Source of the DNA: Symbiobacterium sp040797425
GTDB taxonomy: Bacteria > Bacillota > Sulfobacillia > Symbiobacteriales > Symbiobacteriaceae
Assembly (NCBI RefSeq): GCF_040797425.1
Contig: NZ_JBFNEH010000001.1
Coordinates: 69,277-133,276 of the forward strand
Direction of reading: 5' to 3'
DNA: 64,000 nt
Shown here one piece after another: positions 16,763-26,920 of the stretch; the first letter of the stretch is position 1; each line of letters opens with the position of its first letter. The translations under genes were made by a program, and so were the position numbers. The notes under the pieces were generated by a model. The model was given only the letters and a program-made list of their open reading frames with translations. It searched no databases and was not told the DNA's origin.

Positions 16763-17305
16763 CTAGCGGTCAGCGAAGGGCATGCCAAGCCCCGCAAGCA
16801 GGGCCTTCGCCTCTTCGTCGGTCTTTGCCGTCGTGACGATGATCACGTCCATGCCCCGAATCTTGTCGACCTTGTCGTAGTCGATCTCGGGGAAGATCAG
16901 CTGCTCCTTCAGGCCCAGAGCGTAGTTCCCCCGGCCGTCAAAAGCCTTGGGAGAGACCCCCCGGAAGTCGCGCACACGGGGGAGCGCGATGTAGATCAGC
17001 TTCTCCAGGAAGTCCCACATGCGGTCGCCCCGCAGCGTGACCTTGCAGCCGATCGGCATGCCGGTGCGGATCTTGAAGCTCGCGATGGACTTCTTCGCCC
17101 GGGTGATGACGGGCCGCTGGCCGGTGATGGCAGCGATGTCACCCACGGCGGCGTCCAGCGCCTTCGGGTTCTGTACGGCCTCGCCGACGCCCATGTTGAT
17201 GACGATCTTCTCCAGCCGCGGGACCTGCATGGGATTGCGATAGTTAAACTGCTTCTGAAGTGCAGGAACGACCTCTTCCTGGTACTTCGTCTTCAGAATG
17301 GCCAA
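16763..17305 (-). CDS. rplE: 50S ribosomal protein L5
   Basis: 180 residues; 5S rRNA-binding protein of the central protuberance. NPMQVPRLEKIVINMGVGEA and the P-site loop region RGDRMWDFLEKLIYIALPRV identify it. I place the start at a TTG (17305), giving MAILKTKYQEE and the usual length, with GGAGG ten bases upstream; the TTG three codons earlier is only two bases from that ribosome-binding site. Confidence 0.93.
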   Translation of the reverse strand: MAILKTKYQEEVVPALQKQFNYRNPMQVPRLEKIVINMGVGEAVQNPKALDAAVGDIAAITGQRPVITRAKKSIASFKIRTGMPIGCKVTLRGDRMWDFLEKLIYIALPRVRDFRGVSPKAFDGRGNYALGLKEQLIFPEIDYDKVDKIRGMDVIIVTTAKTDEEAKALLAGLGMPFADR

Positions 17306-17339
17306 GTGCCACAAGCCTCCTTTCTCGGGCTCCTCCCGG

Positions 17340-17612
17340 TTAGCCCTTCTGCTGCTTCTTAGCCTTCTTGGCTTCGATCTTCTCCAGCGACATCACGTTC
17401 GAGGCGTGGATCGGCGCCTCCATCTCGATGATGCCGCCGTTGGGGTTCTTGGCAGAAGGCTTGGTGTGCTTCTTGACCATGTTCACGCCCTCGACCACCA
17501 CGCGGTTCTCCTTGGGCAGCACGCGCAGAACCTTGCCCTGCTTGCCCTTGTCCTTCCCGCTGATGACGACGACGACCTCGTCTTTCCTCACGTGGACCTT
17601 GCCGTTATGCAT
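17340..17612 (-). CDS. rplX: 50S ribosomal protein L24
   Basis: 90 residues; assembly-initiating protein with a KOW motif (VVVISGKDKGKQGKVLRVLP, near 14-33). The NPNGGIIEMEAPIHASNVM segment is typical. The Lys-rich C-terminal tail is slightly extended. Confidence 0.96.
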   Translation of the reverse strand: MHNGKVHVRKDEVVVVISGKDKGKQGKVLRVLPKENRVVVEGVNMVKKHTKPSAKNPNGGIIEMEAPIHASNVMSLEKIEAKKAKKQQKG

Positions 17613-17632
17613 CTCTTGCTACCCCCTCCCGA

Positions 17633-18001
17633 TTAGAGAACCTCAGGAGCAAGGGAGATGATCTTCATGAACTCGCGGTCGCGCAGCTCGCGCGCCACAG
17701 GGCCGAAGATACGGGTTCCCCGGGGCTCCTTCTCGTCCTTCAGGATTACGGCAGCATTCTCGTCGAAGCGGATATAAGAACCGTCCTCGCGGCGCAGGCC
17801 CTTGCGGGTCCGCACAACCACGGCCTTGACCACTTCGCCCTTCTTGACGACGCCGCCGGGGCTGGCCTCCTTGACGGAGCAGACGATGACGTCGCCGATG
17901 TTGGCGTAACGGCGCCACGACCCGCCGAGCACCTTGATGCACATCAGCTCCTTGGCGCCGGTGTTGTCGGCGACCGCGAGGCGAGTCTGAACCTGGATCA
18001 T
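17633..18001 (-). CDS. rplN: 50S ribosomal protein L14
   Basis: 122 residues, the invariant length. It starts MIQVQTRLAVADNTGAKELM and contains VKKGEVVKAVVVRTRKGLRR and IFGPVARELRDREFMKIISL. Forms intersubunit bridges next to L19. Confidence 0.97.
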   Translation of the reverse strand: MIQVQTRLAVADNTGAKELMCIKVLGGSWRRYANIGDVIVCSVKEASPGGVVKKGEVVKAVVVRTRKGLRREDGSYIRFDENAAVILKDEKEPRGTRIFGPVARELRDREFMKIISLAPEVL

Positions 18002-18120
18002 GGCCGAAACCTCCTCTCATGAGCCAGCCGGTTTCTCCCCGGGTCAGCCTGCTCCCCGTGCCGGCGGTGCCGCCACGGAGCCGGCCGCCCTTCAAGACCT
18101 CGCTGACCTGGCCTCAGACG

Positions 18121-18387
18121 CTAAACTCTCTTCGCCGGCTCGATGATCTCCACGACGCGCCAGCGCTTCTCCTTGGAGAGCGGGCGGGTCTCCATGATGC
18201 GGACCTTGTCGCCCACCTTGCACTGGTTCTGCTCGTCATGGGCCTTGAACTTCTTGGTCCGACGGATGCGCTTCTTGTAGAGCGGGTGCTGGACCAGGGT
18301 CTCAACGGCAACCACGACGGTCTTGTCCATCTTGTCGCTGGTGACCACGCCTACACGGGTCTTGCGGAGATTGCGCTCTGCAGTCAT
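18121..18387 (-). CDS. rpsQ: 30S ribosomal protein S17
   Basis: 88 residues; OB-fold 16S rRNA-binding protein. RKTRVGVVTSDKMDKTVVVA, HPLYKKRIRRTKKFKAHDE and GDKVRIMETRPLSKEKRWR match the family. The ATG overlaps the rpmC stop by 4 bases. A 119-base spacer follows before rplN. Confidence 0.97.
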   Translation of the reverse strand: MTAERNLRKTRVGVVTSDKMDKTVVVAVETLVQHPLYKKRIRRTKKFKAHDEQNQCKVGDKVRIMETRPLSKEKRWRVVEIIEPAKRV

Positions 18388-18608
18388 GCCTTAACCTCCC
18401 CCTGGCCGCCCGCGCCCAGCTTCAGCTCGCGCTCACGGATGACGGTCTTGCAGCGGGCGATGGCCCTGCGGACCTCGCGCACACGTGCGGTGTTCTCGAG
18501 GTTGTTGACTGCCAACTGGAACCGGAGGTTAAAGAGCTCCTCCTTGAGGGCGGCCACCTTGGCCTTGATCTCCTCCGTGGACATCTCACGGATTTCCTTA
18601 ACCTTCAT
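18384..18608 (-). CDS. rpmC: 50S ribosomal protein L29
   Basis: 74 residues; coiled-coil protein at the polypeptide exit, near the trigger factor/SRP docking site. The motif KEELFNLRFQLAVNNLENTA is diagnostic. ATG at 18608 gives MKVKEIREM; a GTG four codons earlier is possible. It begins 11 bases before the rplP stop, so the two are tightly coupled. The tail GAGGQGEVKA is a small extension. Confidence 0.94.
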   Translation of the reverse strand: MKVKEIREMSTEEIKAKVAALKEELFNLRFQLAVNNLENTARVREVRRAIARCKTVIRERELKLGAGGQGEVKA

Positions 18609-19065
18609 TGGCTTCACCACCCGTCTCAACAGCGGCAGCCACTGCGGGCTTCTCCCGCTTCACGAACTTGCATTTGATGGGCAGCTTGTGCGCCGCCAGC
18701 CGCATGGCCTCCTGGGCCGTCTCCTCGTCCACGCCGGCCAGCTCGAAGAGGATGCGACCGGGCTTGACGACGGCGACCCACACCTCGGGGGCGCCCTTAC
18801 CGGAACCCATACGAACTTCCAGCGGCTTGCGGGTCAGGGCCTTGTGCGGGAAGATCTTGATCCAGACCTTACCACCGCGCTTGATGAAACGGGTCATGGC
18901 GATACGGGCAGCCTCGATCTGCCGGTCGGTGATGAACGCAGGCTCCAGGGCCTGCAGCCCGTACTCGCCGAAAGCGATCTCGTTACCGGCCTTGGAGCGG
19001 CCCTTGTTCAGCTTGGCGACCGCCTTGTGGACGCGGCGCCACTTGACGCGCTTCGGTGCAAGCAC
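18598..19065 (-). CDS. rplP: 50S ribosomal protein L16
   Basis: 155 residues. MLAPKRVKWRRVHK, AFGEYGLQALEPAFITDRQI and EVRMGSGKGAPEVWVAVVKP identify it. The segment after residue 13 reads KAVAKLNKGRSKAGNE, different from the common glycine-rich HRGxxxGxAxGG, and there is a roughly 20-residue Ala/Gly/Glu tail. GTG start overlapping the rpsC stop by one base (TAGTG). Confidence 0.95.
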   Translation of the reverse strand: MLAPKRVKWRRVHKAVAKLNKGRSKAGNEIAFGEYGLQALEPAFITDRQIEAARIAMTRFIKRGGKVWIKIFPHKALTRKPLEVRMGSGKGAPEVWVAVVKPGRILFELAGVDEETAQEAMRLAAHKLPIKCKFVKREKPAVAAAVETGGEANEG

Positions 19066-19871
19066 TAGCTATGCCCTCCTTCCCGGTTGACGGGCTTCGG
19101 GCCCGCAGCGATCGCCGCGCGCTCTGCGGCGGCCCTCTCCTCGCGGCTCATCCGCTGTGCGCCCTGGCCGCCGCGGCCGCCACGGCCCGCGCGCCGCCCG
19201 CCGCGCTCACGCCGGTCGCCCCGCCGCTCGGCCTGCGCCGCCTGCTGCGCGGCCTCGCCGACGTACATCCAGACCTTGACGCCGATCTTGCCGAAGGTGG
19301 TATCGGCCTCTGCGAAGCCGTAATCGATGTCCGCCCGAAGGGTGTGCAGCGGCACGGTGCCCTCCCAGGCCCGCTCCGTGCGGGCGATCTCGGCGCCGCC
19401 GATGCGGCCGCTGATCACGATGCGGACGCCCTTGGCGCCGAGCCGCATGGCCTTCTGAATCGCCTGCTTCATCGCACGGCGGAAGGACATGCGCTTCTCC
19501 AGCTGCTGGGCGATGGACTCGGCCACCAGCTGCGCATCCAGCTCCGGCATGCGGATCTCCTTCACGTCCAGGGAGATCTGCTTGCCGGTCATCGCGGCCA
19601 GCTTGCTCTGCAGATCCGCGATGCCCTGGCCCTGACGGCCGATCACCATGCCCGGCTTGGCGGTGTGCACGATGACCTTGATGCGGTTCGCCGCCCGCTC
19701 GATCTCGATGCGGGAGACGCCAGCGGTGTACAGCGTCTTCTTGATGAACTTCCGGATCTTGACGTCCTCCACCAGCAGGTCGCTGAAGTTCTTCTTATCC
19801 GCATACCAGCGGGTGTCCCAGTCCTTCACGATGCCGATGCGGAGGCCCTTCGGGTGTACTTTCTGACCCAC
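19065..19871 (-). CDS. rpsC: 30S ribosomal protein S3
   Basis: 268 residues, longer than the roughly 220 of Bacillus. The KH domain is seen as GMVIGRQGQGIADLQSKLA near 74-92 and the C-terminal domain as GVRIVISGRIGGAEIARTE. The extra length is an Arg/Gly/Ala-rich tail (about residues 208-268) with an RGG-like stretch, likely disordered and RNA-binding. The gene is coupled to rplP. Confidence 0.96.
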   Translation of the reverse strand: MGQKVHPKGLRIGIVKDWDTRWYADKKNFSDLLVEDVKIRKFIKKTLYTAGVSRIEIERAANRIKVIVHTAKPGMVIGRQGQGIADLQSKLAAMTGKQISLDVKEIRMPELDAQLVAESIAQQLEKRMSFRRAMKQAIQKAMRLGAKGVRIVISGRIGGAEIARTERAWEGTVPLHTLRADIDYGFAEADTTFGKIGVKVWMYVGEAAQQAAQAERRGDRRERGGRRAGRGGRGGQGAQRMSREERAAAERAAIAAGPKPVNREGGHS

Positions 19872-19873
19872 TG

Positions 19874-20215
19874 CTACTTAGCCTCCTTTTCCTTCACCAT
19901 GACGGTGATGTGGGAGGTGCGCTTCAGGATGGGGAAGGCCTGCCCCCGCTGCCGCGGATGGTAGCGCTTCAGCGTGGGACCCTCATCGACAAACGCCTTG
20001 GAAATGATCAGGTTATCCTTGTTGAGGTTGTAGTTGTGCTCGGCGTTGGCGGCGGCGCTGGCGATCACCTTCGCGACCGGCACGGCAGCACGCTTGGGAA
20101 TGAACTTCAGAAGCGCAAGGGCCTCGTTCACGCTCTTCCCACGAACGAGGTCGATCACCACACGCACCTTGCGCGGGGCGATGCGTACATAACGAGCGCT
20201 GGCCTTGACTTCCAC
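19874..20215 (-). CDS. rplV: 50S ribosomal protein L22
   Basis: 113 residues; its beta-hairpin lines the exit tunnel and is a macrolide-resistance site. ARYVRIAPRKVRVVIDLVRG and the C-terminal GPTLKRYHPRQRGQAFPILK are intact, with no insertion in the loop. Confidence 0.97.
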   Translation of the reverse strand: MEVKASARYVRIAPRKVRVVIDLVRGKSVNEALALLKFIPKRAAVPVAKVIASAAANAEHNYNLNKDNLIISKAFVDEGPTLKRYHPRQRGQAFPILKRTSHITVMVKEKEAK

Positions 20216-20256
20216 GTGTGTTAACCTCCTTCACTCAGACTTTCAAGGGCCAGGTG

Positions 20257-20538
20257 TTACTTCACACGGCTGGACTTCTCGTCCCCACCGTGACCCCTGA
20301 AGGTCCGGGTCGGAGCGAACTCACCCAGCTTGTGGCCAACCATCTCCTCGGTGATGTACACCGGGACGTGGGTCTTGCCGTTGTGGACCGCGATCGTATG
20401 CCCGACCATCTCGGGGAAGATGGTGCAGTCACGGGCCCACGTCTTGAAGACCTTCTTCTCGCCCTTGGCGTTCATGGCGAGGATCTTCTTCTCAACAGAA
20501 GGGTCGATGTACGGACCCTTTTTGAGTGAACGACCCAT
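20257..20538 (-). CDS. rpsS: 30S ribosomal protein S19
   Basis: 93 residues. MGRSLKKGPYIDPSVEKKIL, TWARDCTIFPEMVGHTIAVH and the HKLGEFAPTRTFRGHGGDEK tail are typical of S19. Confidence 0.97.
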   Translation of the reverse strand: MGRSLKKGPYIDPSVEKKILAMNAKGEKKVFKTWARDCTIFPEMVGHTIAVHNGKTHVPVYITEEMVGHKLGEFAPTRTFRGHGGDEKSSRVK

Positions 20539-20556
20539 TCAGCTTACACCCCTTCC

Positions 20557-21390
20557 CTACTTCTTGCGGCGGCTCACGATCAGCCGGTCAGACTTCTTGT
20601 TGGGCTTGCGGGTCTTGTAGCCCAGGGTCGGCTTGCCCCACGGGCTCACCGGGCTCGGACGGCCAATCGGCGCCTTGCCCTCGCCACCGCCGTGCGGGTG
20701 ATCCACCGGGTTCATGGCGGAACCGCGGACGGTCGGACGCCAGCCCATGTGGCGCTTGCGGCCAGCTTTGCCGATCACGATGTTCTCGTGCTCGAGGTTG
20801 CCCACCTGGCCGATGGTGGCCCGGCACCGGAGCAGCACCTTGCGCTGCTCGCCGGACGGGAGCCGCAGCAGGGCGTAACCGCCCTCCTTCGCCATGATCT
20901 GCGCCGCAGCGCCGGCGGCACGGACCAGCTGTCCGCCGCGGCCGGGGTACAGCTCAACGTTGTGCACCAGGGTGCCAACGGGGATGTTCTCCAGCGGCAG
21001 GGCGTTGCCCACCCGGATGTCGGCGTCCGGACCGGTGACCACGGTGTCGCCGACCTTCAGGCCCACCGGGTGGAGAATGTACCGCTTCACGCCGTTGGGA
21101 TACTGGATGAGCGCAATGCGGCAGGTCCGGTTCGGATCGTACTCGATCGTCTTCACCGTGGCCGGCATGCCGTCGAACTCGTTGCGCTTGAAGTCGATGA
21201 TCCGGTACATCCGCTTGTGGCCGCCGCCGCGGTGCCGGACCGTGATGCGGCCGTAGACGTTGCGCCCAGCCTTCCGGGTGAGGCGCTGCAGCAGGGACTT
21301 CTCCGGCCTGTCCGTGGTCAGCTCCTCGAAGGTGTGCCGCGTCATCTGGCGGATACCCGGGGAGGTGGGCTTATAATGCTTGATTCCCAT
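20557..21390 (-). CDS. rplB: 50S ribosomal protein L2
   Basis: 277 residues; required for subunit joining and peptidyl transferase structure. Conserved GRITVRHRGGGHKRMYRIID, LVHNVELYPGRGGQLVRAAG and the VRGSAMNPVDHPHGGGEGKA loop with the essential His are present. Confidence 0.98.
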   Translation of the reverse strand: MGIKHYKPTSPGIRQMTRHTFEELTTDRPEKSLLQRLTRKAGRNVYGRITVRHRGGGHKRMYRIIDFKRNEFDGMPATVKTIEYDPNRTCRIALIQYPNGVKRYILHPVGLKVGDTVVTGPDADIRVGNALPLENIPVGTLVHNVELYPGRGGQLVRAAGAAAQIMAKEGGYALLRLPSGEQRKVLLRCRATIGQVGNLEHENIVIGKAGRKRHMGWRPTVRGSAMNPVDHPHGGGEGKAPIGRPSPVSPWGKPTLGYKTRKPNKKSDRLIVSRRKK

Positions 21391-21402
21391 CGTGTACCCT
21401 CC

Positions 21403-21687
21403 TTACAGGCCCTCGAAGACCTTGATGCTGTCGCCTTCCTTGAGCTGGACGATGGCCTTCTTCCAGTCGGAACGGCGGCCGACGTACTTGCCCTGGCGAC
21501 GAATCTTGCCCCTCACGCGCATCGTGTTGACTGCGGTGACGGTGACGCCGAAGATCTCCTCAATCGCCTTCTTGATTTCCGTCTTGTTCGCGTCCAGGCG
21601 AACCTTGAAGGCATACTTGCCCTCGCTCATCTTGGCCATGTTCTTCTCGGAGATGAGCGGCTTGAGGATGATGTCACGAGCCTCCAT
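21403..21687 (-). CDS. rplW: 50S ribosomal protein L23
   Basis: 94 residues; tunnel-exit protein that docks trigger factor. MEARDIILKPLISEKNMAKM, FKVRLDANKTEIKKAIEEIF and the RMRVRGKIRRQGKYVGRRSD-like arm fit the family. Shares one base with the rplD stop. Confidence 0.97.
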   Translation of the reverse strand: MEARDIILKPLISEKNMAKMSEGKYAFKVRLDANKTEIKKAIEEIFGVTVTAVNTMRVRGKIRRQGKYVGRRSDWKKAIVQLKEGDSIKVFEGL

Positions 21688-22310
21688 CAGCCCAGCACCT
21701 CCTCAACCTTGGCCACGGCGTCCTGGGTGAGCACCAGCTTGTCGGACGCCAGCACCTCGTAGACGTTGAGGTTGCGGGCCGCGTTGGCGCGCACGCCGGG
21801 GATGTTCCGGGCCGACTTGTAGACGTTGATGTTCTCCTCGGCGGTCACGATAAAGGCCTTGCCTTCCGCCTTCAGGTTTTTGAGGAGGGCGACGACCTCC
21901 TTGGTCTTGGGCGCCTCCAGATCGAAGGAATCAACGACGATCAGTTCGCCGGCCTTCACCTTGGCGCTGAGCGCCTGCCGCAGCGCTGCCCGGCGAGCCT
22001 TCTTGGGCATCTTCCAGCCGTAGTCGCGCGGATGCGGGCCAAACACGATACCGCCCTTCCGCCACTGCGGTGCGCGGATCGAGCCCTGCCGCGCACGACC
22101 GGTGCCCTTCTGGCGCCAGGGCTTCTTGCCGCCACCCCGCACCTCGCCGCGGGTCTTCGTATCATGCGTGCCCTGGCGCTGGTTGGCGAGGTACATCTGC
22201 ACGGCCTCGTGCAGAAGACCGGGGTTCACCTCGGCCCCAAACACGGCGTCCGAAAGGGTGATCTCCCCGACGGTGGCGCCTTCCTTGTTATAAACGGCCA
22301 CTTTCGGCAT
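21687..22310 (-). CDS. rplD: 50S ribosomal protein L4
   Basis: 207 residues. The tunnel-lining loop TRGEVRGGGKKPWRQKGTGR and GSIRAPQWRKGGIVFGPHPR are intact. In other bacteria L4 also represses the S10 operon. Located between rplC and rplW as usual. Confidence 0.97.
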   Translation of the reverse strand: MPKVAVYNKEGATVGEITLSDAVFGAEVNPGLLHEAVQMYLANQRQGTHDTKTRGEVRGGGKKPWRQKGTGRARQGSIRAPQWRKGGIVFGPHPRDYGWKMPKKARRAALRQALSAKVKAGELIVVDSFDLEAPKTKEVVALLKNLKAEGKAFIVTAEENINVYKSARNIPGVRANAARNLNVYEVLASDKLVLTQDAVAKVEEVLG

Positions 22311-22333
22311 GTCTGCTCCTCCTTTCGGAACGA

Positions 22334-22975
22334 CTAGCGGGCCTTCTTGGCGGCCTTCACGGAGTCGCGGATGGTGATCAGCGAGCCCTTGGCGCCGGGA
22401 ACAGCGCCCTTGATCAGGATGATGTTCTTCTCGGGGTCGACCTTGACGATGCGCAGGCCCTGCACCGTTACCCGCTCACCGCCCAACCGGCCGGGCAGCT
22501 TGCGGCCCTTCGGCACGCGGGCCCAGGCGCGCTGGCCAAGGGAACCGGGACCCCGGTGATATTTCGAGCCGTGGGCCATGAAGCTGCGGGAGAAGTTCCA
22601 CCGCTTGATGCCGCCGGCGTAACCCTTGCCACGGGAGATACCGGTGACATCGACCAGCTCGCCCTCGGCGAAGATGTCGGCCTTGATCACGTCGCCCACG
22701 TTGAGCGACTCCACATCGTCCAGGCGCAGCTCCCGCAGATAACGGGTCGGCTGGACCTGGTGCTTGGCGAAGTGCCCCTTCAGGGGCTTGTTGACCAGCT
22801 TCTCACGGATGGTGTCGAAGCCGACCTGCACGGCGTTGTAGCCGTCCGTGGCCACCGTCTTCTTCTGCACCACGACGCAGGGTCCAGCCTCAACCACAGT
22901 GACGGGGATGATCTTCCCGTCTTCGGCGAAGATCTGGGTCATGCCCAGCTTCTTGCCCAGGATGCCTTTCTGCAC
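22334..22975 (-). CDS. rplC: 50S ribosomal protein L3
   Basis: 213 residues. GILGKKLGMTQIFAEDGKII, the basic loop RSFMAHGSKYHRGPGSLGQ and the LPGRLGGERVTVQGLRIVKV end identify it. GTG at 22975 is chosen because GGAGGTGG sits seven bases upstream; the GTG five codons earlier would overlap that site. Confidence 0.95.
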   Translation of the reverse strand: MQKGILGKKLGMTQIFAEDGKIIPVTVVEAGPCVVVQKKTVATDGYNAVQVGFDTIREKLVNKPLKGHFAKHQVQPTRYLRELRLDDVESLNVGDVIKADIFAEGELVDVTGISRGKGYAGGIKRWNFSRSFMAHGSKYHRGPGSLGQRAWARVPKGRKLPGRLGGERVTVQGLRIVKVDPEKNIILIKGAVPGAKGSLITIRDSVKAAKKAR

Positions 22976-23151
22976 AGAAGCCACCTCCACATCAGTGGTC
23001 GCAAGGATCCGGGAGAGGTCGGGGTCAGGCTGACCCCGTGCGGAGCAGCCTTACGGCCCAGCCGCCTTTGGACAGGCCATCCCGGTCCCGGCGACATGAT
23101 TGATACCGCAGGCCTTCCTGCCGGCCTGGCGGGAGCTGCGATCCTCCCGAC
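22976..23151. other. spacer between rpsJ and rplC
   Basis: About 175 bases with no recognisable gene. In many bacteria the S10 leader lies upstream of rpsJ rather than here; no clear promoter or terminator was read. Confidence 0.4.
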
Positions 23152-23460
23152 TTACAGCTTGATCTCGATGTCCACTCCTGCCGGGAGATCCAGCTTCATC
23201 AGGGCTTCGACGGTCTTCGAACCAGGCTCGATGATGTCGATCAGCCGCTTGTGGGTGCGCATCTCGAACTGCTCACGGATGTCCTTCTCGCCGTTGGGGG
23301 CGGTCAGGATCGTGTAGATGTTCTTCTCGGTCGGCAGCGGAATCGGCCCGCTGACCGTTGCGCCGGTCCGGGTAGCCGTCTCGACAATCTTCGCGGCGGA
23401 GCTGTCGAGGATCTTGTGGTCGAAGGCCCGCAGCTTGATGCGGATCTTCTGCTTGGCCAC
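23152..23460 (-). CDS. rpsJ: 30S ribosomal protein S10 / NusE
   Basis: 102 residues. KIRIKLRAFDHKILDSSAAK, VSGPIPLPTEKNIYTIL and MRTHKRLIDIIEPGSKTVEA are invariant features. It acts both in the 30S head and as NusE in antitermination. First gene of the S10 operon, following tuf. Confidence 0.98.
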   Translation of the reverse strand: MAKQKIRIKLRAFDHKILDSSAAKIVETATRTGATVSGPIPLPTEKNIYTILTAPNGEKDIREQFEMRTHKRLIDIIEPGSKTVEALMKLDLPAGVDIEIKL

Positions 23461-23515
23461 GATGACTTCCCTCCTCTGTGGGAACGTTTTGCTCCCGAAT
23501 CACCCGGGCCCGAAA

Positions 23516-23548
23516 CCCGGGGGGCGGCCGTAGTGCCAGCCCCCCGGG
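23516..23548 (-). terminator. hairpin between tuf and rpsJ
   Basis: Perfect 10-bp GC stem CCCGGGGGGC/GCCCCCCGGG with a 13-base loop, followed on the minus strand by TTTCGGG. Located 22 bases after the tuf stop; likely a terminator or partial terminator separating tuf from the S10 operon. Confidence 0.65.
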
Positions 23549-23569
23549 CGAGGCCCGCATATCCGCTGA

Positions 23570-24757
<1,188 letters not shown>

Positions 24758-24796
24758 GGGTGGATACTCCTCCTTACATCCGTTCTGTCAAGGGAT

Positions 24797-26881
24797 CTAT
24801 GCCTTGCCCTGGGCCTTCTCGATGATCGGCTTGGCCACGTTCGGAGGCACTTCCTCGTAGTGGTCAAACTGCATCGAGTAGACGCCACGGCCCTGGGTCC
24901 GGGAACGAAGATCGGTCGCATAGCCGAACATCTCGGCCAGCGGCACCTGCGCACGGATGACCTGTGCGCCGGACCGGGCTTCCATGCCCTCAATGCGGCC
25001 GCGCCGGGCGTTGAGGTCGCCGATCACGTCGCCCATGTACTCCTCGGGCACGGTCACCTCGACCTTCATGTACGGCTCAAGGAGTACCGGCTGGGCCTTC
25101 TGGGCGGCGGCCTTGAAGGCAAGGGAGCCTGCGATCTTGAAGGCGGCCTCCGACGAGTCGACCTCGTGGTAGGAGCCGAAGACCAGCTCGACCTTGACGT
25201 CGATCACCGGGAAGCCGGCGAGAACGCCGTTCTGCATGGCCTCGCGGATGCCCTGCTCCACCGGTGCGATGTACTCCTTCGGGATGACGCCGCCGACGAT
25301 CTTGTTCTCGAAGACGAAGCCGCTGCCCGGCTCGCCCGGTTCCAGGTTGATGACGCAGTGGCCGTACTGGCCGCGACCGCCGGTCTGGCGGACGAACTTG
25401 CCCTCGACGTTTTCGACCCGCGTCCGGACGGTCTCACGGTAGGAGACCTGCGGCTTGCCGACGTTCACGCCAACCTTGAACTCCCGCTGGAGCCGGTCGA
25501 CGATGATCTCCAGGTGCAGCTCGCCCATGCCGGCGATGATGGTCTGCCCGGTCTCCTGGTTGGTGTACATCCGGAAGGTCGGGTCCTCTTCCGCCAGCTT
25601 CATCAGGGCCTGGCCGAGCTTATCCTGGTCCGCCTTCGTCTTGGGCTCCACGGCCATCTCGATGACCGGCTCGGGGAACTCCATCGACTCGAGGATGATC
25701 GGAGCGCTGTCCACGCAGAGCGTGTCGCCGGTGCCCGTATCCCGCAGGCCCACGACGGCGGCGATGTCGCCGGTCTCCACCGCGTCGATGTCCTCGCGGT
25801 GGTTGGCGTGCATCCGCACCAGGCGGCCGACCCGTTCACGCTTGCCCTTGGTGGCGTTCATCACGTAGCTGCCGGCCTGCAGCCGCCCGGAGTAGACGCG
25901 GATAAAGCACAGGCGGCCCACATAGGGGTCGGTGACCACCTTGAACGCGAGCGCGGAGAAAGGCTCGTTGTCGTCGGCCTTTCGCTCGGCGGGCTCACCG
26001 GTCTCGGGGTCCACGCCCTGAATCGGCGGGATGTCCAGCGGCGAAGGCAGGAAGTCGACCACCGCATCCAGCAGGGGCTGGACGCCCTTGTTCTTGTAGG
26101 AGGAACCGCAGCAGACCGGCGTGATCTGGCAGGTTACGGTCAGCTTGCGCAGGGCGGTCTTGATTTCCTCGACGGTGAGCTCCTCGCCCATCAGGTACTT
26201 CTCCATCAGGGCGTCGTCCGCCTCAGTGGCCGCCTCGATCATCTCGGTGCGATACCGCTCCACCAGCTCCCGCATCTCCTCGGGAACCGGCTCCTCGCGA
26301 ATATCCTTGCCGAGGTCGTCATAGTAGACGATCGCGACGTTGCGAACCAGGTCCACAATGCCCCTGAAGGTATCCTCTGCGCCGATGGGCAGCTGGATGG
26401 GCACCGGCCGCGCGTGCAGGCGGTCCTTCATCATCTGGATGACCCGGAAGAAGTCCGCGCCGATGGTGTCCATCTTGTTGACGTAGGCCAGGCGAGGAAC
26501 GCCGTACTTGTCGGCCTGACGCCACACCGTCTCGGACTGCGGCTCCACGCCGCCCTTCGCACAAAACACGGCCACCGCTCCGTCCAGAACGCGAAGCGAA
26601 CGCTCAACCTCCACCGTGAAGTCCACGTGTCCGGGCGTGTCGATGATGTTGATCCGGTGGTTCTTCCAGCTGCAGGTTGTAGCGGCGGACTGGATGGTGA
26701 TGCCGCGCTCCTGCTCCTGCACCATGAAGTCCATGGTGGCAGCGCCCTCATGGACCTCGCCCAGCTTGTGGGTGCGGCCCGTATAGAACAGGATGCGCTC
26801 CGTCGTCGTCGTCTTGCCGGCGTCAATATGCGCCATGATCCCGATATTGCGGAGCTTATCCAGCGTTACCTGCCGAGACAT
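24797..26881 (-). CDS. fusA: elongation factor G
   Basis: 694 residues; translocation GTPase with five domains. G1 AHIDAGKTTTTERILFYTG, switch I QEQERGITIQSAATTC, G3 DTPGHVDFTVEVERSLRVLD, G4 NKMD, and domain IV/V landmarks VRQTGGRGQYGHCVINLEPG and YATDLRSRTQGRGVYSM are present. Normal length, in the str operon between rpsG and tuf. Confidence 0.98.
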   Translation of the reverse strand: MSRQVTLDKLRNIGIMAHIDAGKTTTTERILFYTGRTHKLGEVHEGAATMDFMVQEQERGITIQSAATTCSWKNHRINIIDTPGHVDFTVEVERSLRVLDGAVAVFCAKGGVEPQSETVWRQADKYGVPRLAYVNKMDTIGADFFRVIQMMKDRLHARPVPIQLPIGAEDTFRGIVDLVRNVAIVYYDDLGKDIREEPVPEEMRELVERYRTEMIEAATEADDALMEKYLMGEELTVEEIKTALRKLTVTCQITPVCCGSSYKNKGVQPLLDAVVDFLPSPLDIPPIQGVDPETGEPAERKADDNEPFSALAFKVVTDPYVGRLCFIRVYSGRLQAGSYVMNATKGKRERVGRLVRMHANHREDIDAVETGDIAAVVGLRDTGTGDTLCVDSAPIILESMEFPEPVIEMAVEPKTKADQDKLGQALMKLAEEDPTFRMYTNQETGQTIIAGMGELHLEIIVDRLQREFKVGVNVGKPQVSYRETVRTRVENVEGKFVRQTGGRGQYGHCVINLEPGEPGSGFVFENKIVGGVIPKEYIAPVEQGIREAMQNGVLAGFPVIDVKVELVFGSYHEVDSSEAAFKIAGSLAFKAAAQKAQPVLLEPYMKVEVTVPEEYMGDVIGDLNARRGRIEGMEARSGAQVIRAQVPLAEMFGYATDLRSRTQGRGVYSMQFDHYEEVPPNVAKPIIEKAQGKA

Positions 26882-26920
26882 CAGACACCCCCCCTTTGCG
26901 ACGAAATGCCCATCGAACCG